A stretch of 64,000 bases of DNA from Stratiolaelaps scimitus (GCA_019614645.1 JABWDB010000067.1:496001-560000), one strand, 5' to 3'; counted from the first letter of the stretch, positions 1 through 18,419 are shown. A program made the numbers and translations. Notes: generated by a model from the letters alone, not told the origin.

Positions 1-5822
<5,822 letters not shown>

Positions 5823-8174
5823 CTACAAGAACCGACTGTCTCACCGTCGTCCGTCGACAGGCCCCGCATGCGCCTGGCGCGGTGACTAACCCCCGCACCA
5901 CCCAGCGGCAGCACTCGATAGCACCGGCCACACCACCACCACTAACACCACTCAGAGTCACCACCGACCGCTTCACCGGGCACTCACTCGCAAAAGCAGC
6001 CGACAGACGACAACGGCCTATGGAAACGGTAGCTCTCTAGAAAAGCTTACTTACTTGATTGATTGCTTGCTTGCCTGCCTACTACTACTACACTCGATCG
6101 TTCGTTAGTTAGTTCGTCACTCGCCCAACGGGCTCCTACTCGTACTGGAGCCCCTGGGCGCATTAAACAGTCCGTCACCGGCCACAGGAAATGAGACCCA
6201 GAGCATTCAACAATGGGTTGACACTGAAATCGTATGATCAAGTAAATGCTATAATCAAATCAAATCAACGCTGGATAGACTGACCGTCGTCTAACCACTG
6301 CTAAAGCTTGCTGATGATCACCGACCAATCGAAGTTAAGCCGCAATACTACCACCACTACTACAGCAGCAGCAGCAGTACAAGCTCAGCTCAATTCACTA
6401 CCATCACTACGGCCAGCAGCAGCAACCAACAGCAGTAGCCGTAGCAGCAGCGGCAGCAGCGATGTAGCCGAATATCAAAACGACGATCGCGGTATAGAAC
6501 AACCGTGATCGGATGCCACCAGACATACTCTGACGTCACGATGAGTGTTCATGAATTACCGAGCTATTTCATGCTTTAATTAACTATGATTTACCGCCCA
6601 GTAGGCAAAGCTCAAGTGTCTAAGGGGAAAGGTGCACTTTTTCTATTACATATCGGATGGTTGAGGTTGATTCGGAAGTAAATGGCGTCAGCAGACAGCC
6701 GTCGGCCATTTTCACTGTGAGGCTGGATTTTACAGGGCCGCGAGTAGCACAGGGTTGCCGGTATTCCCGAATGGACAGAACAGGACAAGACATCAAGGCC
6801 GAACAGTGGCGGGCTTTTTTGAATTGCTGTCAAAGATGATCCAACAGTTGCACCACCTGCAGATTTACGTGCCGTGATTCCAGTAGACATCACTAAGTAA
6901 ACTCGTGCGCCAAGAAAATATTCAGTGCGATTAAGTTAGTGATACTTTTTCAATTCTGCTCATCACAAAGATATACATACATGTATTATTATTACTATTA
7001 AAATAAACCAGTTACGCAGTGCAGTTATGCATCGCAATTAACAGGTAATCAATTAAGGTAATCCGGTACAATCAAACAATATCGAACGTCTCGTATGAAA
7101 TTTTTTCCTATTAGTCTGTCTTTAGAATCAGTTTTTCAAATTAAAACGTTTGCTGCGCGATGAGGTCCTCATTCTCAACGAAATGCCTATTGAAAATGTA
7201 AAGCATCTTATGTTTATAACATTATTTTTATCCGAGTTCTCATCTAAAGTATGTGTTGGCATCGATCATAAGGGGCAACCATCTTGCGGGTTTCAAATAT
7301 GTAGTGTACTTAAGTGGCCCTCACGCAATAGGCTGAATGGGTTTGGTTTATAAATTGCATAACTCAAAGTTTCCATCGCAAAAAGATGATCTTTCAGTTG
7401 TCATTTCGACATACAAGCTGCGTGAGCAGCCAGTCACCTTATATTAAATCTGGAACCAGAACTCGAAAAGGGAACAGCATGGTTCCCCCGCGAACCACCG
7501 ACAACAGCGGGTCTCCGCATACTCCTCATTCACGCAACATATATCGAGTGTCGAGCCATATATCGCCGTTAAGGGTTTTAGGTTTGTCACTTCTTGAGAA
7601 ATTTTATGCACTAGTTAGTGTATTTCCTAGCAGGAACTACATTTATATTATACTAAACATGTGGAATGCTATGACGAGTACCTTAATCTCTCAGCTCAGA
7701 AATATTATGCGTGTTGATGTTACAATTATGCCTATTTCTATTGTACAACACGTCATGTATTAGCTAAGTATGAGCGCTGTGCCTCCATCTCCTAGGGCTT
7801 CAGGCAAATCTGAGAAACGCATTTCGTGCATTGGTTAGAGGTAGCTAACGAGCTTCATAAACAAACCCCAAAATGTAAGTTAAATTTGAGTGTTCGAGTT
7901 CGTATACATTAACACTTCATGGACAAAAGCCCTAACTATATAATGCTAGCAAAACTGCTCCACTCTTCTGAGCATTTTAGAGGAATACCACCTCGACTTG
8001 CTTGTGCATCTTATCGTTAAGCTAATAATACGGTAAGGAGTCGTTAAGATGTTGTTCTCATTAAATCCGGCGACTTGGTAATCCCTGATAGCAAATGCGG
8101 CGTATTTATGGACTATTACGTGCGGACCGTTTTCGTCAACTCAGTCAGTCATCATCTTATCTCTCCTATGCTAA
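5823..8174. other. Intergenic region upstream of USP7
   Basis: GC-rich to about 6240, as expected for a USP7 promoter or 5' exon. Then comes a CAG/CAA and ACT-rich stretch (about 6340-6470) and ordinary AT-rich DNA. I could not identify a promoter element or a further gene. The short open frames do not resemble known proteins. Confidence 0.5.
6340..6470. repeat. Trinucleotide-rich (CAG/CAA/ACT) low-complexity stretch
   Basis: Clusters of CAG triplets mixed with ACT and CAA lie about 0.5 kb upstream of the USP7 open frame. They could belong to a USP7 5' exon or to nothing. No conserved protein is encoded. Confidence 0.6.
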
Positions 8175-8768
8175 ATCAAAATCTATGCAGACGATGTCAA
8201 AATCTATCTTCTCGTTGTAGATATTGAAAGGTGCTTCCGGGAGGGAAGAAGAAAAAAAAAAATCTTCCGGGAACTCTTGACAAATTTCTTGAATGGTCGA
8301 ACAGCCTGTATCTGAAACTCTCGTCGCTGCTGCCTCCATTAAAATTAACCGGATAATGCGCGCCTTCGTTATCAAAAATGCTAACCTATATATGACATAA
8401 TACAAGCAGTATGTTTTGCCTGTGATATTGTACGCGTCTCCCGTTTGGAACTTAAGCTGGTGCCAAGACGCTAAACTGATCTTAAAAGTCAATAAAATGT
8501 TCATTAGGCGCGTTGCCTACAGATGTAACGTCAACATCAATGATAAAGAATAGGTAAATATGATCGAGATGATGAAAGGGGTTGACGCCCGCACTTTAAA
8601 TACCATATTGCAAAAGGCCAGATATGAAAGATAATTTTTTCAATGTTACAACCACAAACGCTCGCTCCGGCACTAACATACAAGGCAAATGTGTTACTAG
8701 GAAAGAAATTGCAAACAAAATGTTTGCATGCCGAACTACAAGGGCACTTTACAATTCCTAGTTATTTT
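8175..8768 (+). pseudogene. LINE reverse-transcriptase C-terminal fragment (CR1/jockey-like), decayed
   Basis: The plus-strand conceptual translation starts with the RT catalytic box IYADDVKIY at 8181. Further on it has LPVILYASPVWNL and a stretch ending MFIRRVAYRC, which is the usual layout of the C-terminal third of CR1/jockey-superfamily ORF2 (palm motif, 'ILEYASPVW' box, basic tail). It contains several stops and no intact ORF. The similar motif IYAHDVKTYTKI near 43,917 suggests the same family. The younger R1-like element begins immediately to the right. Confidence 0.75.
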
Positions 8769-8775
8769 AGATCTA
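8769..8775 (+). repeat. Candidate target-site duplication, left copy
   Basis: AGATCTA, repeated at 13359-13365 directly after the A-run. Seven bases could match by chance, but the positions fit the expected ends. Confidence 0.5.
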
Positions 8776-9181
8776 GGTTTTCTAGATCAATTGGTTGGTG
8801 AAAACGAAGCGTTGTTGCAATCTATCGTTTTGATCTTGTGTCTCGTTTTGGTGTTGTTTCTCGTTTTTGGTTCTGTTCTTTCGCTCTGGTGGCACTAGCT
8901 GGGCGAAGGGTTCCGCTGGAGGGGAGCATGGGCGACTCAAACGCCGAGGAGCGCCCATCGACGAATGCGAGGAGACGTACTGGGCCGTTGCGCGCGCGGC
9001 TCAGACGTACCGTTGGACGGCCCAAGCTGCGGGGAAAGCCCACCGGGAAAGCCAAGCCCAAACTAACGATGACCTCAAGGGTGGAGGCCGAGGGCATGGA
9101 CACTCAGGGAATCCCGGAGGAAGAGATCCCACCGCATAACGGGGAGGGCAAGGAGTCACTGGGCACATTGAGTCCGAATTC

Positions 9182-10093
9182 GTGGTGATGGAGGCCTCCT
9201 TGCGGGAGTTACGAGGGCAATTCGGCGCACTCGCTCTCCTCGCTATTCCGCGTAACAGGGAAATGACGTCCGTCACTGAGAAGCTGACTAGTGCTGGAAG
9301 AGGACTCCAGCCAGGGATAAGTGCGGTGAACTGTGGCGGACCGCTGTGGGGGCCCTACGAGCCGCAAACAGTGAGCTGCGCGAAGAGCTTACGGACATCA
9401 GGCGTCACCGCCAGGTGTGCACCTGGTCGGAGGCCGTGCACACGGCCAAGGTCGAGGAAATCGACGGGGCAATCGCCCCGGCGGACTGGCTCCGGCTAGC
9501 TAGGAAGGAGAGGCCGACGACGCTAGTCCAGAGACTGGTTGGGACCGAGCAGTACATACTGACACCACGGGCCGTCCGGGTAGTGGTGGTGAGAAGGGGG
9601 ACGGAGGCAGACGAGAGCCTGCTAAAGGAGCTCGGGGTGCAGTTCCCACAGGCACCAGCGGCACTGGATTAGGGGACGGGGGAGTCGCTGTCTACCGGAG
9701 CGGGGGGCAGTGGAAATCATCGCCGCGGAAGGAGCACGTCGAACAGAGGATGAGGAACATAGTTTCCTGGTGGTCGGCATGATCTTGCAGGGCTGGGAGA
9801 AGAATCTGTCGGTGCGTTCCAGGGTGGTTCGAACCGCACTGGCTAAAACCGCGGAAGTTGGCCAAAAGGGCAGGCCGCTCTTTTACCTCTGGAGGAAGGC
9901 AAAGTCGCGAACGACCTGGCGGCTGCTGGAACTGTGCTACCGGAAGAGCGAGGTCGCAGGGGAGCTCGAGGTCTGCCACAACCCAAGGGACCCGCCGGGG
10001 GGAGGAGACGACTCTCAGACTCAGGTCGCAAACAGCACCATCAGACTGCGCCTAGGAGGTCGGACGTTCAGAGACGTGGTCAAAGACTTATAG
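9182..10093 (+). pseudogene. ORF1 (gag-like) remnant of the R1-type element
   Basis: Several overlapping GC-rich open frames lie between the 5' end of the element and the endonuclease. Their position fits ORF1 of an R1-clade element, and the segment ending GVQFPQAPAAL (9346-9672) is open. I could not find three clean CCHC knuckles, so this assignment rests on position and composition. Confidence 0.4.
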
Positions 10094-10319
10094 AGCGAAA
10101 GGAAGTCAGGGGCGTGCAGGGTGCAGAAACGGGGTCATCCAAAGCAAGGACGAGACGTTATTTTCTGAGTCCGGGAATGGTCCGAGGGCGCTGGGAAATA
10201 GCTAGCGGAAAAGATCGAGAGTCAGCTAGGGGTCGCGATGGACCACAAACCGTGAGCGGGCGTCCGAGGCCAAGCAGAGCTGGACGCCCTTGTCCCTGAC
10301 TGTCATTCCAGAAGGTCGT

Positions 10320-10770
10320 GGGCCGTCCTGGATCTGTTGAGGTTTATTTGGAGCACCCTAAACATCTATTGCTGCCCCCCTCCCCCGTTTCTCTTTACGT
10401 TCCTGACTGTCTCCACCCGGGTAACAGGTACACATTAAGGAGAGAACAGGTCCTGCAGGAGTGGATGGCCCAGGAAAGGCTGACCGCTCTGAACGACGGC
10501 AGGACACCCGCCTTCCGGGCAGGCCGCGCTTGGCGGATCCACCAGATGGGAAGTGGATCTGGTGATCTTCTTCCTCGACGAAGAATTGCATAGCGATCAT
10601 AGGTACGCCCTGACCGTTCTCGGTGGAGCTCAACCGGAATGTGGCCTGACAGGTCGGGCCCGCTGGCAGGGCCGGCACTCAGAAGGCAGGCCTCTACGCA
10701 GAGATATGGGACGCGGGCTGCCGGCGTTTACTCAGGGAAGTGATCACCGCCGAGGGGCTCACTAAAGTGC
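10320..10770 (+). pseudogene. APE-type endonuclease remnant, C-terminal part
   Basis: The frame at 10553 reads DLVIFFLDEELHSDHRYAL. The SDHRY signature is typical of the end of R1-clade APE endonucleases (the SDH catalytic motif). The upstream part of the domain is scattered over frames and unreadable as one ORF. Confidence 0.6.
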
Positions 10771-11229
10771 TTGAAACTACTGCACGGCAGCCGGGGGAGA
10801 CCGCGGGAGGGGGGACGCGGGGGAAAGCACCCGCTGACATAATGGTGGAACGAGGCCATAGCTAGAGCAAGGAGTTTGTGTACGGGCTAAAGGGCGCACT
10901 CGAGAGCTCGGAGCAGGCTGGCAAACAGCGGGCTGCACGGCAGAGCTGGCCGACGGGCTCAAGGTGCTCCAGGAGGAGTACCTGCGAGCAAAGAGGGACT
11001 TAACCGGCCACATCATATAGAACAAAAGAGCAGCTCCCCCCACTTCTCACACGTCCGTTGAACGAGACAATGGGGAAGGCCATACCGTATAGTCATGGCC
11101 AAACTTCGTAGGCCGCCGCCTGCTTTGCCACCGGACAAGTTGAAAGAGGCGGTGCTCCACCTCTTTCCCGATACAGGCGGTAAGGCAGGGGCGAGACTTT
11201 CCCCGAGACCACGGGTGAGGACATCCCGG

Positions 11230-12421
11230 AGGTGACCCACGAAGAGGTCAGGACGGCGGTGACACGCCTGGCACCAGGGAAGGCCCCTGGCCTGGATGGG
11301 GTACTACCAGAGGTGGTGCGCGTGCTAGCCAAACCCTGGCCCGTAGCTATCGCGAGGCTGGCGAGCAAGCTACTGCGGGAGGGTACATACCAGGCTGCAT
11401 GAAAACGCGCGCACCTGGTCCTGGTACCCAAACCGGGGGGGCAAACCGGCCCCGCGGCATACCGCCCCAGTTGCCTCCTTGATGCGGTGGGTAAACTCTT
11501 CGAGCAGATTATATTCGGCGGGCTCACCGCTGAAATCGAGTTGAAGGAGACACTGTCGGACGCGCAATACGGCTTTCGGAAACTGCTGTCTACCCTGGAC
11601 GCTCTGCGTCGAGTCATACGGCGAGCCAGGGAGGAGTCTGGGAAAACCCGAAGGACGCAGGGATCGTCCTCCTTATCCTACTGGACGTTAAAAATGCGTT
11701 TAACACGGTTAACTGGAGAGTGATCATGAGAGCGCTGGAGCGAAAGCGGGTATCCGACGGGATCCGACTGATTCTGTCCTCGTACATGGGAGGGCGAGGT
11801 CTGGTCGCAGGGGGCCTGGAGCACGAGGTCACCGCCGGCGTCCCCCAGGGTTTGATTTTGGGGCTTGTACTCTGGAACCTTGCCTACGACGGGGTTTTGC
11901 AAACCGATATGCCGGAGGGCGCCGAGCTCCTCGCCTACGGGGATGACCTGGCGGTGATGGTCACGGCGAGAACGGAGGACACCCTAGAGGGCACGGCCAG
12001 TGAAGCCTTCCGTAGGGTGGTACAGTGGATGGATTCCCACCATCTCCAGCTTGCACCTGCTAAGGCAGAGGCAGTGTACCTAACGGGCAGGAAGAGGACA
12101 CGGGGGATCAACCTCCTACTCGACGGTCACCCGGTAGAAATCAGGCGGGAAGCGAAATACCTCGGAGTCATTCTTGACCAAAGGCTAAGCGGCCTAGCGC
12201 ACATCAAGTGCGCCACAGTCAAGGCACAGCGAGTTTCCCTGAACCTGGCGCGTCTGATGCCTAGGGTGGGGGGAGTGTCGGAGGAGAACAGGAGACTGCT
12301 GGCATCGGTAGCTGAGTCGATGGCCCTCTACGGTTCACCAGTATGGGTGAACCAGGCGCTCCGCACCGCGAAGAATAGGGGGATGCTGAGGTCGGCCCAA
12401 CGGACGCTGGCAATCAGGTGA
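11230..12421 (+). pseudogene. Reverse transcriptase domain of the R1-type element
   Basis: The domain opens with the R1-type segment LAPGKAPGLDGVLPE. It passes an in-frame TGA near 11400, shifts frame near 11640, and resumes at LDVKNAFNTVNW. The last part (11720-12421, 233 codons) is open, with GVPQGLILG, LLAYGDDLAVM, KYLGVILD and ALYGSPVWV. The catalytic box is YGDD where this clade normally has F/YADD. The frameshift and stop make it non-functional as it stands. Confidence 0.9.
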
Positions 12422-12870
12422 GCCGGACGTACCGGACTGTGTCGACTGACGTCCTCCTGGCCGTAGCCAGAATGTTGCCATGGGACCTGCTAGCTACTGA
12501 GAGAAGCCTCAGACTCCCGGCTGGGAATCTCGACCCGACCATGGCCCGGAGGGCCTCCCTCGACGCCTGGCAGCGAGAGTGGGCCCAGGTTACTCCGGTG
12601 TTGGACTAAAAGCCTGATACCAGACCTCAGGGTGTGGTTGGAGAGCAACATGGGTGAGCTCACGTACGAAGCGACGCAGGTGCTGACGGGCCATGGGTAG
12701 TTCCAGACCTACATGGCCAAGATCGGAAAGACCCAGGTGGACATATGCGTGCTGTGTGACGCGGGCGAGGTGGACGACGTCGAGCACTCAGTGATCAAAT
12801 GTGTCACTAGCGGCAGCCAGGCAGGGGGCTCGAGGGAGGTTGCGGGGAAATCAGTCTGAGAGCTCGTGGC
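12418..12870 (+). pseudogene. R1-type ORF2 C-terminus with CCHC zinc motif
   Basis: Two adjacent frames continue the RT ORF. The first has SRTYRTVSTDVLLAVA and PWDLLATER, as in R1 elements. The second has ICVLCDAGEVDDVEHSVIKC, a C-X2-C ... H-X4-C motif. A stop separates them at 12607-12609. The tail to 13358 is probably 3' UTR. Confidence 0.8.
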
Positions 12871-13358
12871 CCATATGGTCAAATCGAGGGAAGTCTGGGC
12901 GGAGGTCGTAGACTGGATGGGGGGGATCATCAAGCTAAAGGAGAGTAAGGAGAGACACAGAAGGGCCCGAGTGAGCCACCAAAGCCCCTCCCCCCGGGGG
13001 GTCTCGGAGGCCTGTTCCACTGTTAGCTAGACCGGCTTTCCCCGCGCATTCTCGCTCAGGTGGGCCGGGGATTAAGTGACCGAGCGTTCCCGAGCAGGAC
13101 GCCAACACGCAAACCACAGCAGAGACTAAGGGACCCGGATGTAGAACACTAGCCGGAGCAGTACACACCTTCCCCAGAGATCAAAGTAATGCCAAGCGTG
13201 CCGACTCTAGATACACTCTCAGCAGAGCATGGTTTTAGCAGGCAGAGGCGTTTTGTCATCCACGTCAACCCTGCACTGGATCGACCCACTTCCATGGAGA
13301 CTGGAATGTCTCTGGTGGTGTCCGTGCGTTTGAAGAAAATTTCCTCCTCTCAAAAAAA

Positions 13359-13365
13359 AGATCTA
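13359..13365 (+). repeat. Candidate target-site duplication, right copy
   Basis: AGATCTA, partner of 8769-8775; its first A is shared with the poly(A) run. Confidence 0.5.
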
Positions 13366-15716
13366 TTATATAACTAGAATAAAGCCCCCCTGCTAAAGGG
13401 TGTGTAAATATATCTTCAGAACTCAGTACAGGTAGCATAGTAAGGAAAATCAAATCCCACAAAACAAAATGTAGCTTAACCCCGGGTGGCCTCCCTATCG
13501 TACTAAACAGTTCTGTGATGTCTTAACTGAATCACTACGTGATCTACAAATGTGATCATACGAGTTAAGCGAAGTACCTTCCAAACGTTCTTGTTATGCT
13601 CTTTAGTTAGGGAGAGTGACAGACACAGTCTGTAAAAAGACCGACCTGGGCAGCATAGCTTGCCCCATCATCGAAAAGCTCAGTGTTGATCACCTTGAGC
13701 GGTTCTTCACTCGGAGAGATCTCGATGATCAAGCGAAAAATAGCTTCAAAAAGGGTAGCTCTACTTACACTGTTCCTACATGGTCTGCGATTAGCATTTG
13801 GGCGCTACTTTGAGGCTACATGAATAAGGTAAGAATTATTCATATAATCTAATAGTGGCGTGCGCCCAAACGCCAATCATAATTTGACCTGTCCTTCCGG
13901 TCGATTGATGGACAGAGAAGGCGTTTCGAAGAATCTGTGGCCACCATCACAATCGATTTAAATACAACTTTCTATATCAAGCATATGACCAAAATGTTTT
14001 AACATGCAACTCGGTGACCATTGAGATAGGTGGTATAGGCACATTGGTATCGACATTACCACCAGCAAAAATTGAGAAAATAAACCATACCTTGTATCTT
14101 CGAATTTCTAATAAAACATAACACATGAGCGCTTGGATGAGCTGTAGTGTTGTGTTATAATTATCGCCGTATAAAATTGAACAGGCATTTCAGGTAATTA
14201 TATCTATATTCATTTCATAACGCACAAAACGATGGTCAGTGTATAGAATGGTATAGCCGCGTAGATAAGCTTTCCATTGCACAAACCCCTAGTTATCGCC
14301 TGCGCATCTTTGATATAAACGAATAGTGCGGTTGGAAATGGCACTAATTGGCTTGAATTTTCGAAGTCTCCACGCTTACTTAATTTTTCTATATGAACAG
14401 TATATCCGAAACGATGTTCATTCGACAGGCATTTTAATTATTGAAGATAATTTAATTAGCCATATAGCAACGGGTATAGAAATGATCAAAAAGTTTACTG
14501 CATTTTTTGGTATTTTTTTAAACTGCCCGAGATCAGTGGATACATCTCTTGCGATGATATTCACTATCTTTCGACGCTGAAATATGCTAATAATTAAATT
14601 CATAATTGAACTTTGTTCATCACAGGACGGTCCATGAAAACTGGTGTAAAATGAGGATGTACTAGTTTATGAACGAGTTTCGTTGACTTGAAAAATAAAG
14701 GTGAACTTGATCAAAATTTACTGACAGGTAAATGAATGAACTGATGTGAATCAACAAACTGTGAGAGGTCTAGAAATTGGTTCGGGTGCACCCATGTAAA
14801 GAAACTGAAAGGCGAAACTGAATTACTTCCAGCCTCGGGGAGAAAAAGTCCCTACGTTCCACCTCTCGCAAAAAAAAGCAGCACAATTTCCCCATCAAAG
14901 AATTGCTTTTATATATTATGGAATATTAGCGACAGATTTGAATATGTCACCTGTGGCAAAATTGGCAACCGCTTGTAAAAGGGTTAAGCTATTATAGTAA
15001 TTTTCGCCAAAAGTAGATGCTAATCAAATATTTGCACAGCCGAATGACAAATTTACAGAACTGATTTCAACATATGACATGTATGAATAGTGAGCCAGTG
15101 GCAGGTCATTCGTGCATGCTTATATCGCCCAATGTATGTATAGAGTGAGCGTTTAGTCGCCCCCAATCTGGATTTTTGGTGGCAATTCAGTCCTGTTAAA
15201 TGGAAGCTTCACACGAAACGTACATTATATATAAGTCAATTTCTAGTGAATGCAGCCCTCAAGTCATTATCAGTACAATTAAACACAGTACTCAGGCTGT
15301 ACACAGCCACGGGGAAAGGACGATACCCTCGATGAGTGTTTGCCTTAAGTCCAGTGCTGTGGTCAAGCTAATCCAAAACACATCCGAGTTTGTCAATTGA
15401 TATTGATTCCGCTCCTGGTATTCGGTGCGTTGCAATGATTCTATCGGCATCACACCCCTAGTGATTTGATGAACAGTATTCAATTGTTGATAGGGGATAT
15501 CGGCCATTGCATAAGCGAAATTAGGTAATGCAAACGTTTGTATCATGATGTCATTCGTAATGCACTACTCAGCTATTTAAACGAATGTATCGCCCAAAGT
15601 TATCAGTAACATGGTGCACAGCATAATAATTGTGTCTCTCGAATAGTTCGCGTCTGGTGGTTTTCTAAAGGGACGAAATTCAACAAAAGAACTGTTATCT
15701 GTGCAAATTGGTCAAT
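13366..15716. other. Intergenic, nothing recognised
   Basis: AT-rich sequence between the retrotransposon and the first tandem gene. Open frames of 60-85 codons occur on both strands, but none shows a recognisable motif or a convincing splice structure. Confidence 0.5.
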
Positions 15717-16992
15717 ATGTGCAAGGGCGACACCCAGGCTGTATTGGGCCTCTTCCGCCACCGGGGCTCACTTAACCCTGTAATATACTCATTCGATCAC
15801 GAAACAGCAACATGGTCCTCAATGCAGCCTCACATTCGCCTCCGTTGGGATATCGTGCAAATTGTCCTGATACGAGGTACGCGAAGCATAAAGTAGTTTG
15901 TTAATCAATTAATTTATTAAATTTTGTAATATTGCAAATTGTTTCTCATTCATCATCAATTAAACAAAATTGTATGCAAGTTACGCATGTCGTAACAACA
16001 GTGTATAACAGTTTTCTATATGACCATATTTCAGGCCATATGCTGGCTGTAACGGCTTCCAGAACAGTTTTAGTCCGTAAAATGGACCATGACCAAACAG
16101 AGTTTGTACAAGTGGCAAACAGCTGCCGAAGACTTCTTCAAGCCGGACGGCACTGTTTTGGGCTGTTTGAGGAGGACGGTGAAATTGCTCTAAGGTAAGT
16201 ATAAATTTCTATATCTTTCAGAGAGAGTTTCTTAGTGAGTTTTGCTACGTTGTATTGTGCAGCGATCTATGTTCCACGCAGTGTAATCGTGAGTGATTCG
16301 GCTCTGATTTCCGAGGTAGAACGCGATATTCAGTCTCGTTAACTCCAGGCTAAAACCTAAACATTGCTATATATTCGTCAAGCTTTTGTCCTCTTTGTAT
16401 TAAATAGTCTCAATTTTCGCGGCGGGGCGCCGAACATTTATTTTTGAAAGGTCATACAGTAACAGTGTTTTTCCTGATTTATTTCGAAATGCCAAATATG
16501 ATGGAACACTGAGAATTCGCATATCTTAGACCAAGCACACGTTAATTCCGTTCCTTATTTAAAATGCTGTTATGACGAAGCTGATTATTTGTATAATATA
16601 CTTATGATTACCTCACCTGAGCATATGTAAGTACAACTTCCATCAAGGAGTACGTTAAGCCAGAGTGTGTTAATATCAGTCATTGGTTGTCTAGGAGATT
16701 CGATCCAAACCTGAACAGTATGACGCATCTCGGGATCCGTATGGCCGATCACTTTGCCTCGTGTTCACGAGTTGATCAAAATGGAAATGTATGTCATGGA
16801 TCATTCTTTCACCTTTGATTTATATATTAACATTTTCTGACATGGTGATTTTCACACATAAAACATTTAATATAATTTTTTATTTTAAGTAAGAACACCT
16901 TTGCTTTCTTGTACGGCTATAAAATGGCAATAAACCTAGCTAAACTCCTCGGGTAGAAGAGTGTTATAGAACTTACATAATTTACCACGTTT

Positions 16993-17041
<49 letters not shown>

Positions 17042-18419
17042 TATTCAAAACGTGAAACAATACAATTGCGAGCCACGTTTGTCATGATTATGACGTCGTT
17101 TACATACATAATATGCCTAGTAACATCATTCCGGGCTTTGCACAACACATTTGATAAAACTGTCCTTGTACGAACTAATGAATACAACCACAAATGCAGT
17201 CGAGCATCATCTATCTCAAAATCTTTGTCACAGTGTACTGTCCTCTTTAATTATTCCATGCTTGCACGCCGTGTCCCTCATACGGTTTAACAGGTAGGTG
17301 TTCTTGGTGGCCTTTCCTTGGACACGGCCACCTCCGTTCAAGCATTTCACGACGTTCACCTGATCACGGGTTCATTATGAACGACACATTTGGCTTTTTT
17401 TTTGCTATAGGCGTAGTAGTTAGTTCTCAATAACGATCATGTAATCTGTTCTCATCAGGTATTATTATACATCGCGGGGGAAGATTTCGACTTTCCAGTA
17501 AACCCTTCGTGCTTCAGCTCGTCAAGTTATTCTACTGTTGTTCATACGAGAGATGCATTTGGACCGGGATTGCTTCTCGTTCATGTTAACTGTTTGGGCT
17601 ATGTGTATGATTTGGAGATGCATGATATTCTCCTAGGACCAGGTTGCCATCTTGATTTTTCAGCAAATATTGTCTCACTGTGGATGAAGGGGCTGCGAGA
17701 GGTAACGTATATCGATTTTCTGTAATATTAGGTAGTTAATGAGGTAGTTTCGTTCAGGGAGTTTCATTTTATTTTCTTGTGTTAATCGGTTTGTACCTCA
17801 CTTCATTGTATTACTTTGATTACTAACAAGGGTTCGACAACCTACCATTGGCGTATCAATTCGAACTTAGGCCCACGAAGCGTGTATCTAGAGTCATAGA
17901 GAACTTCATTGAGGTTAAGGCTTCCAACTTGATTCTCTTGAAATCTTTAAACACTTTGGTAAATTGTAGTATTTCTTACAGGTCGTCAAGCTGAACGCAA
18001 CCACTCTCGCCGTCGAGTGGGTTGAATTCGTTGCCCATAAGCCTCCTTTGTCCACTAATCTGATCTACCCCGATGAGGCAATTCTATTTTCGGTAGAGAA
18101 CACGTCTTTCCTGTTTCATCGAAAACCTGTGGCAGATTGCGGCGAAGACATTCGCGAGCTAAACACGTACCAGCTTCTACTTAACAACGGCACGTATATT
18201 TAACATTCTAGCCGTTTCGCGAAGTCATTTTGGGCTAGGTTAAATCAATGCGCCATTCGAGCGTAAAACACTCTTCGTGCAATGTAATACTTACGTAGTT
18301 ACTGATTGCACTTTTCAGATGATAATCGCAGGTGCTGGAATCATGTCTCAAGCTTTCTCCGAGTCGACTTGTTAAGTGTATTCGATGGAAAATTCGCCTC
18401 ACAATGCGAGAGGCTTTAG
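15717..18419 (+). CDS. Tandem paralogue A: divergent RCC1/BTB-like protein (tentative), 321 aa
   Basis: Six exons join in frame: 15717-15876, 16035-16194, 16695-16788, 17459-17701, 17982-18189, 18319-18419. All splice sites are GT-AG except the last donor, which would be GC (CAACG/GCACGT). Exon lengths (160, 160, 94, 243, 208, 101) match paralogue B almost exactly. The first exon starts MCKGD. Exons 1-2 read DIVQIVLI then HMLAVTASRTVLVR, like an RCC1 repeat ('LALT..G.V'). Exons 4-5 (SLWMKGLREVVKLNATTLAVEWVEF, written here as two adjoining exon parts, then IYPDEAILFS) fit the second half of a BTB fold, as in RCBTB proteins ('MKEVIEID...FLQYLY'). The similarity is weak and read by eye. If the GC donor is not used, translation stops at 18201-18203, losing exon 6. 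Gene reality is well supported by the duplicate; function is unknown. Confidence 0.75.
16997..17045. repeat. (TA)n microsatellite in intron 3 of paralogue A
   Basis: An almost pure TA dinucleotide run of about 49 bases. Confidence 0.95.

Larger units (their letters stand above)
8776..13358 (+). mobile_element. R1-clade non-LTR retrotransposon, degenerate, about 4.6 kb
   Basis: A GC-rich island in AT-rich flanks, read left to right as a gag-like ORF1 remnant, endonuclease, reverse transcriptase and a C-terminal CCHC motif, ending in a short A-run (13352-13359). The heptamer AGATCTA occurs just before the inferred start (8769-8775) and just after the A-run (13359-13365), so it is a candidate target-site duplication that sets the ends. 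RT motifs (LDVKNAFNTVNW, GVPQG, LLAYGDDLAV) and the text after them fit the R1 clade. Frameshifts and stops break every ORF. It does not lie in rDNA, where classical R1 inserts. Confidence 0.85.

Noticed and set aside
6308..6508. Thr/Ala/Ser-rich open frame near the CAG triplets
   Set aside because: Low-complexity triplet translation with no conserved residues.
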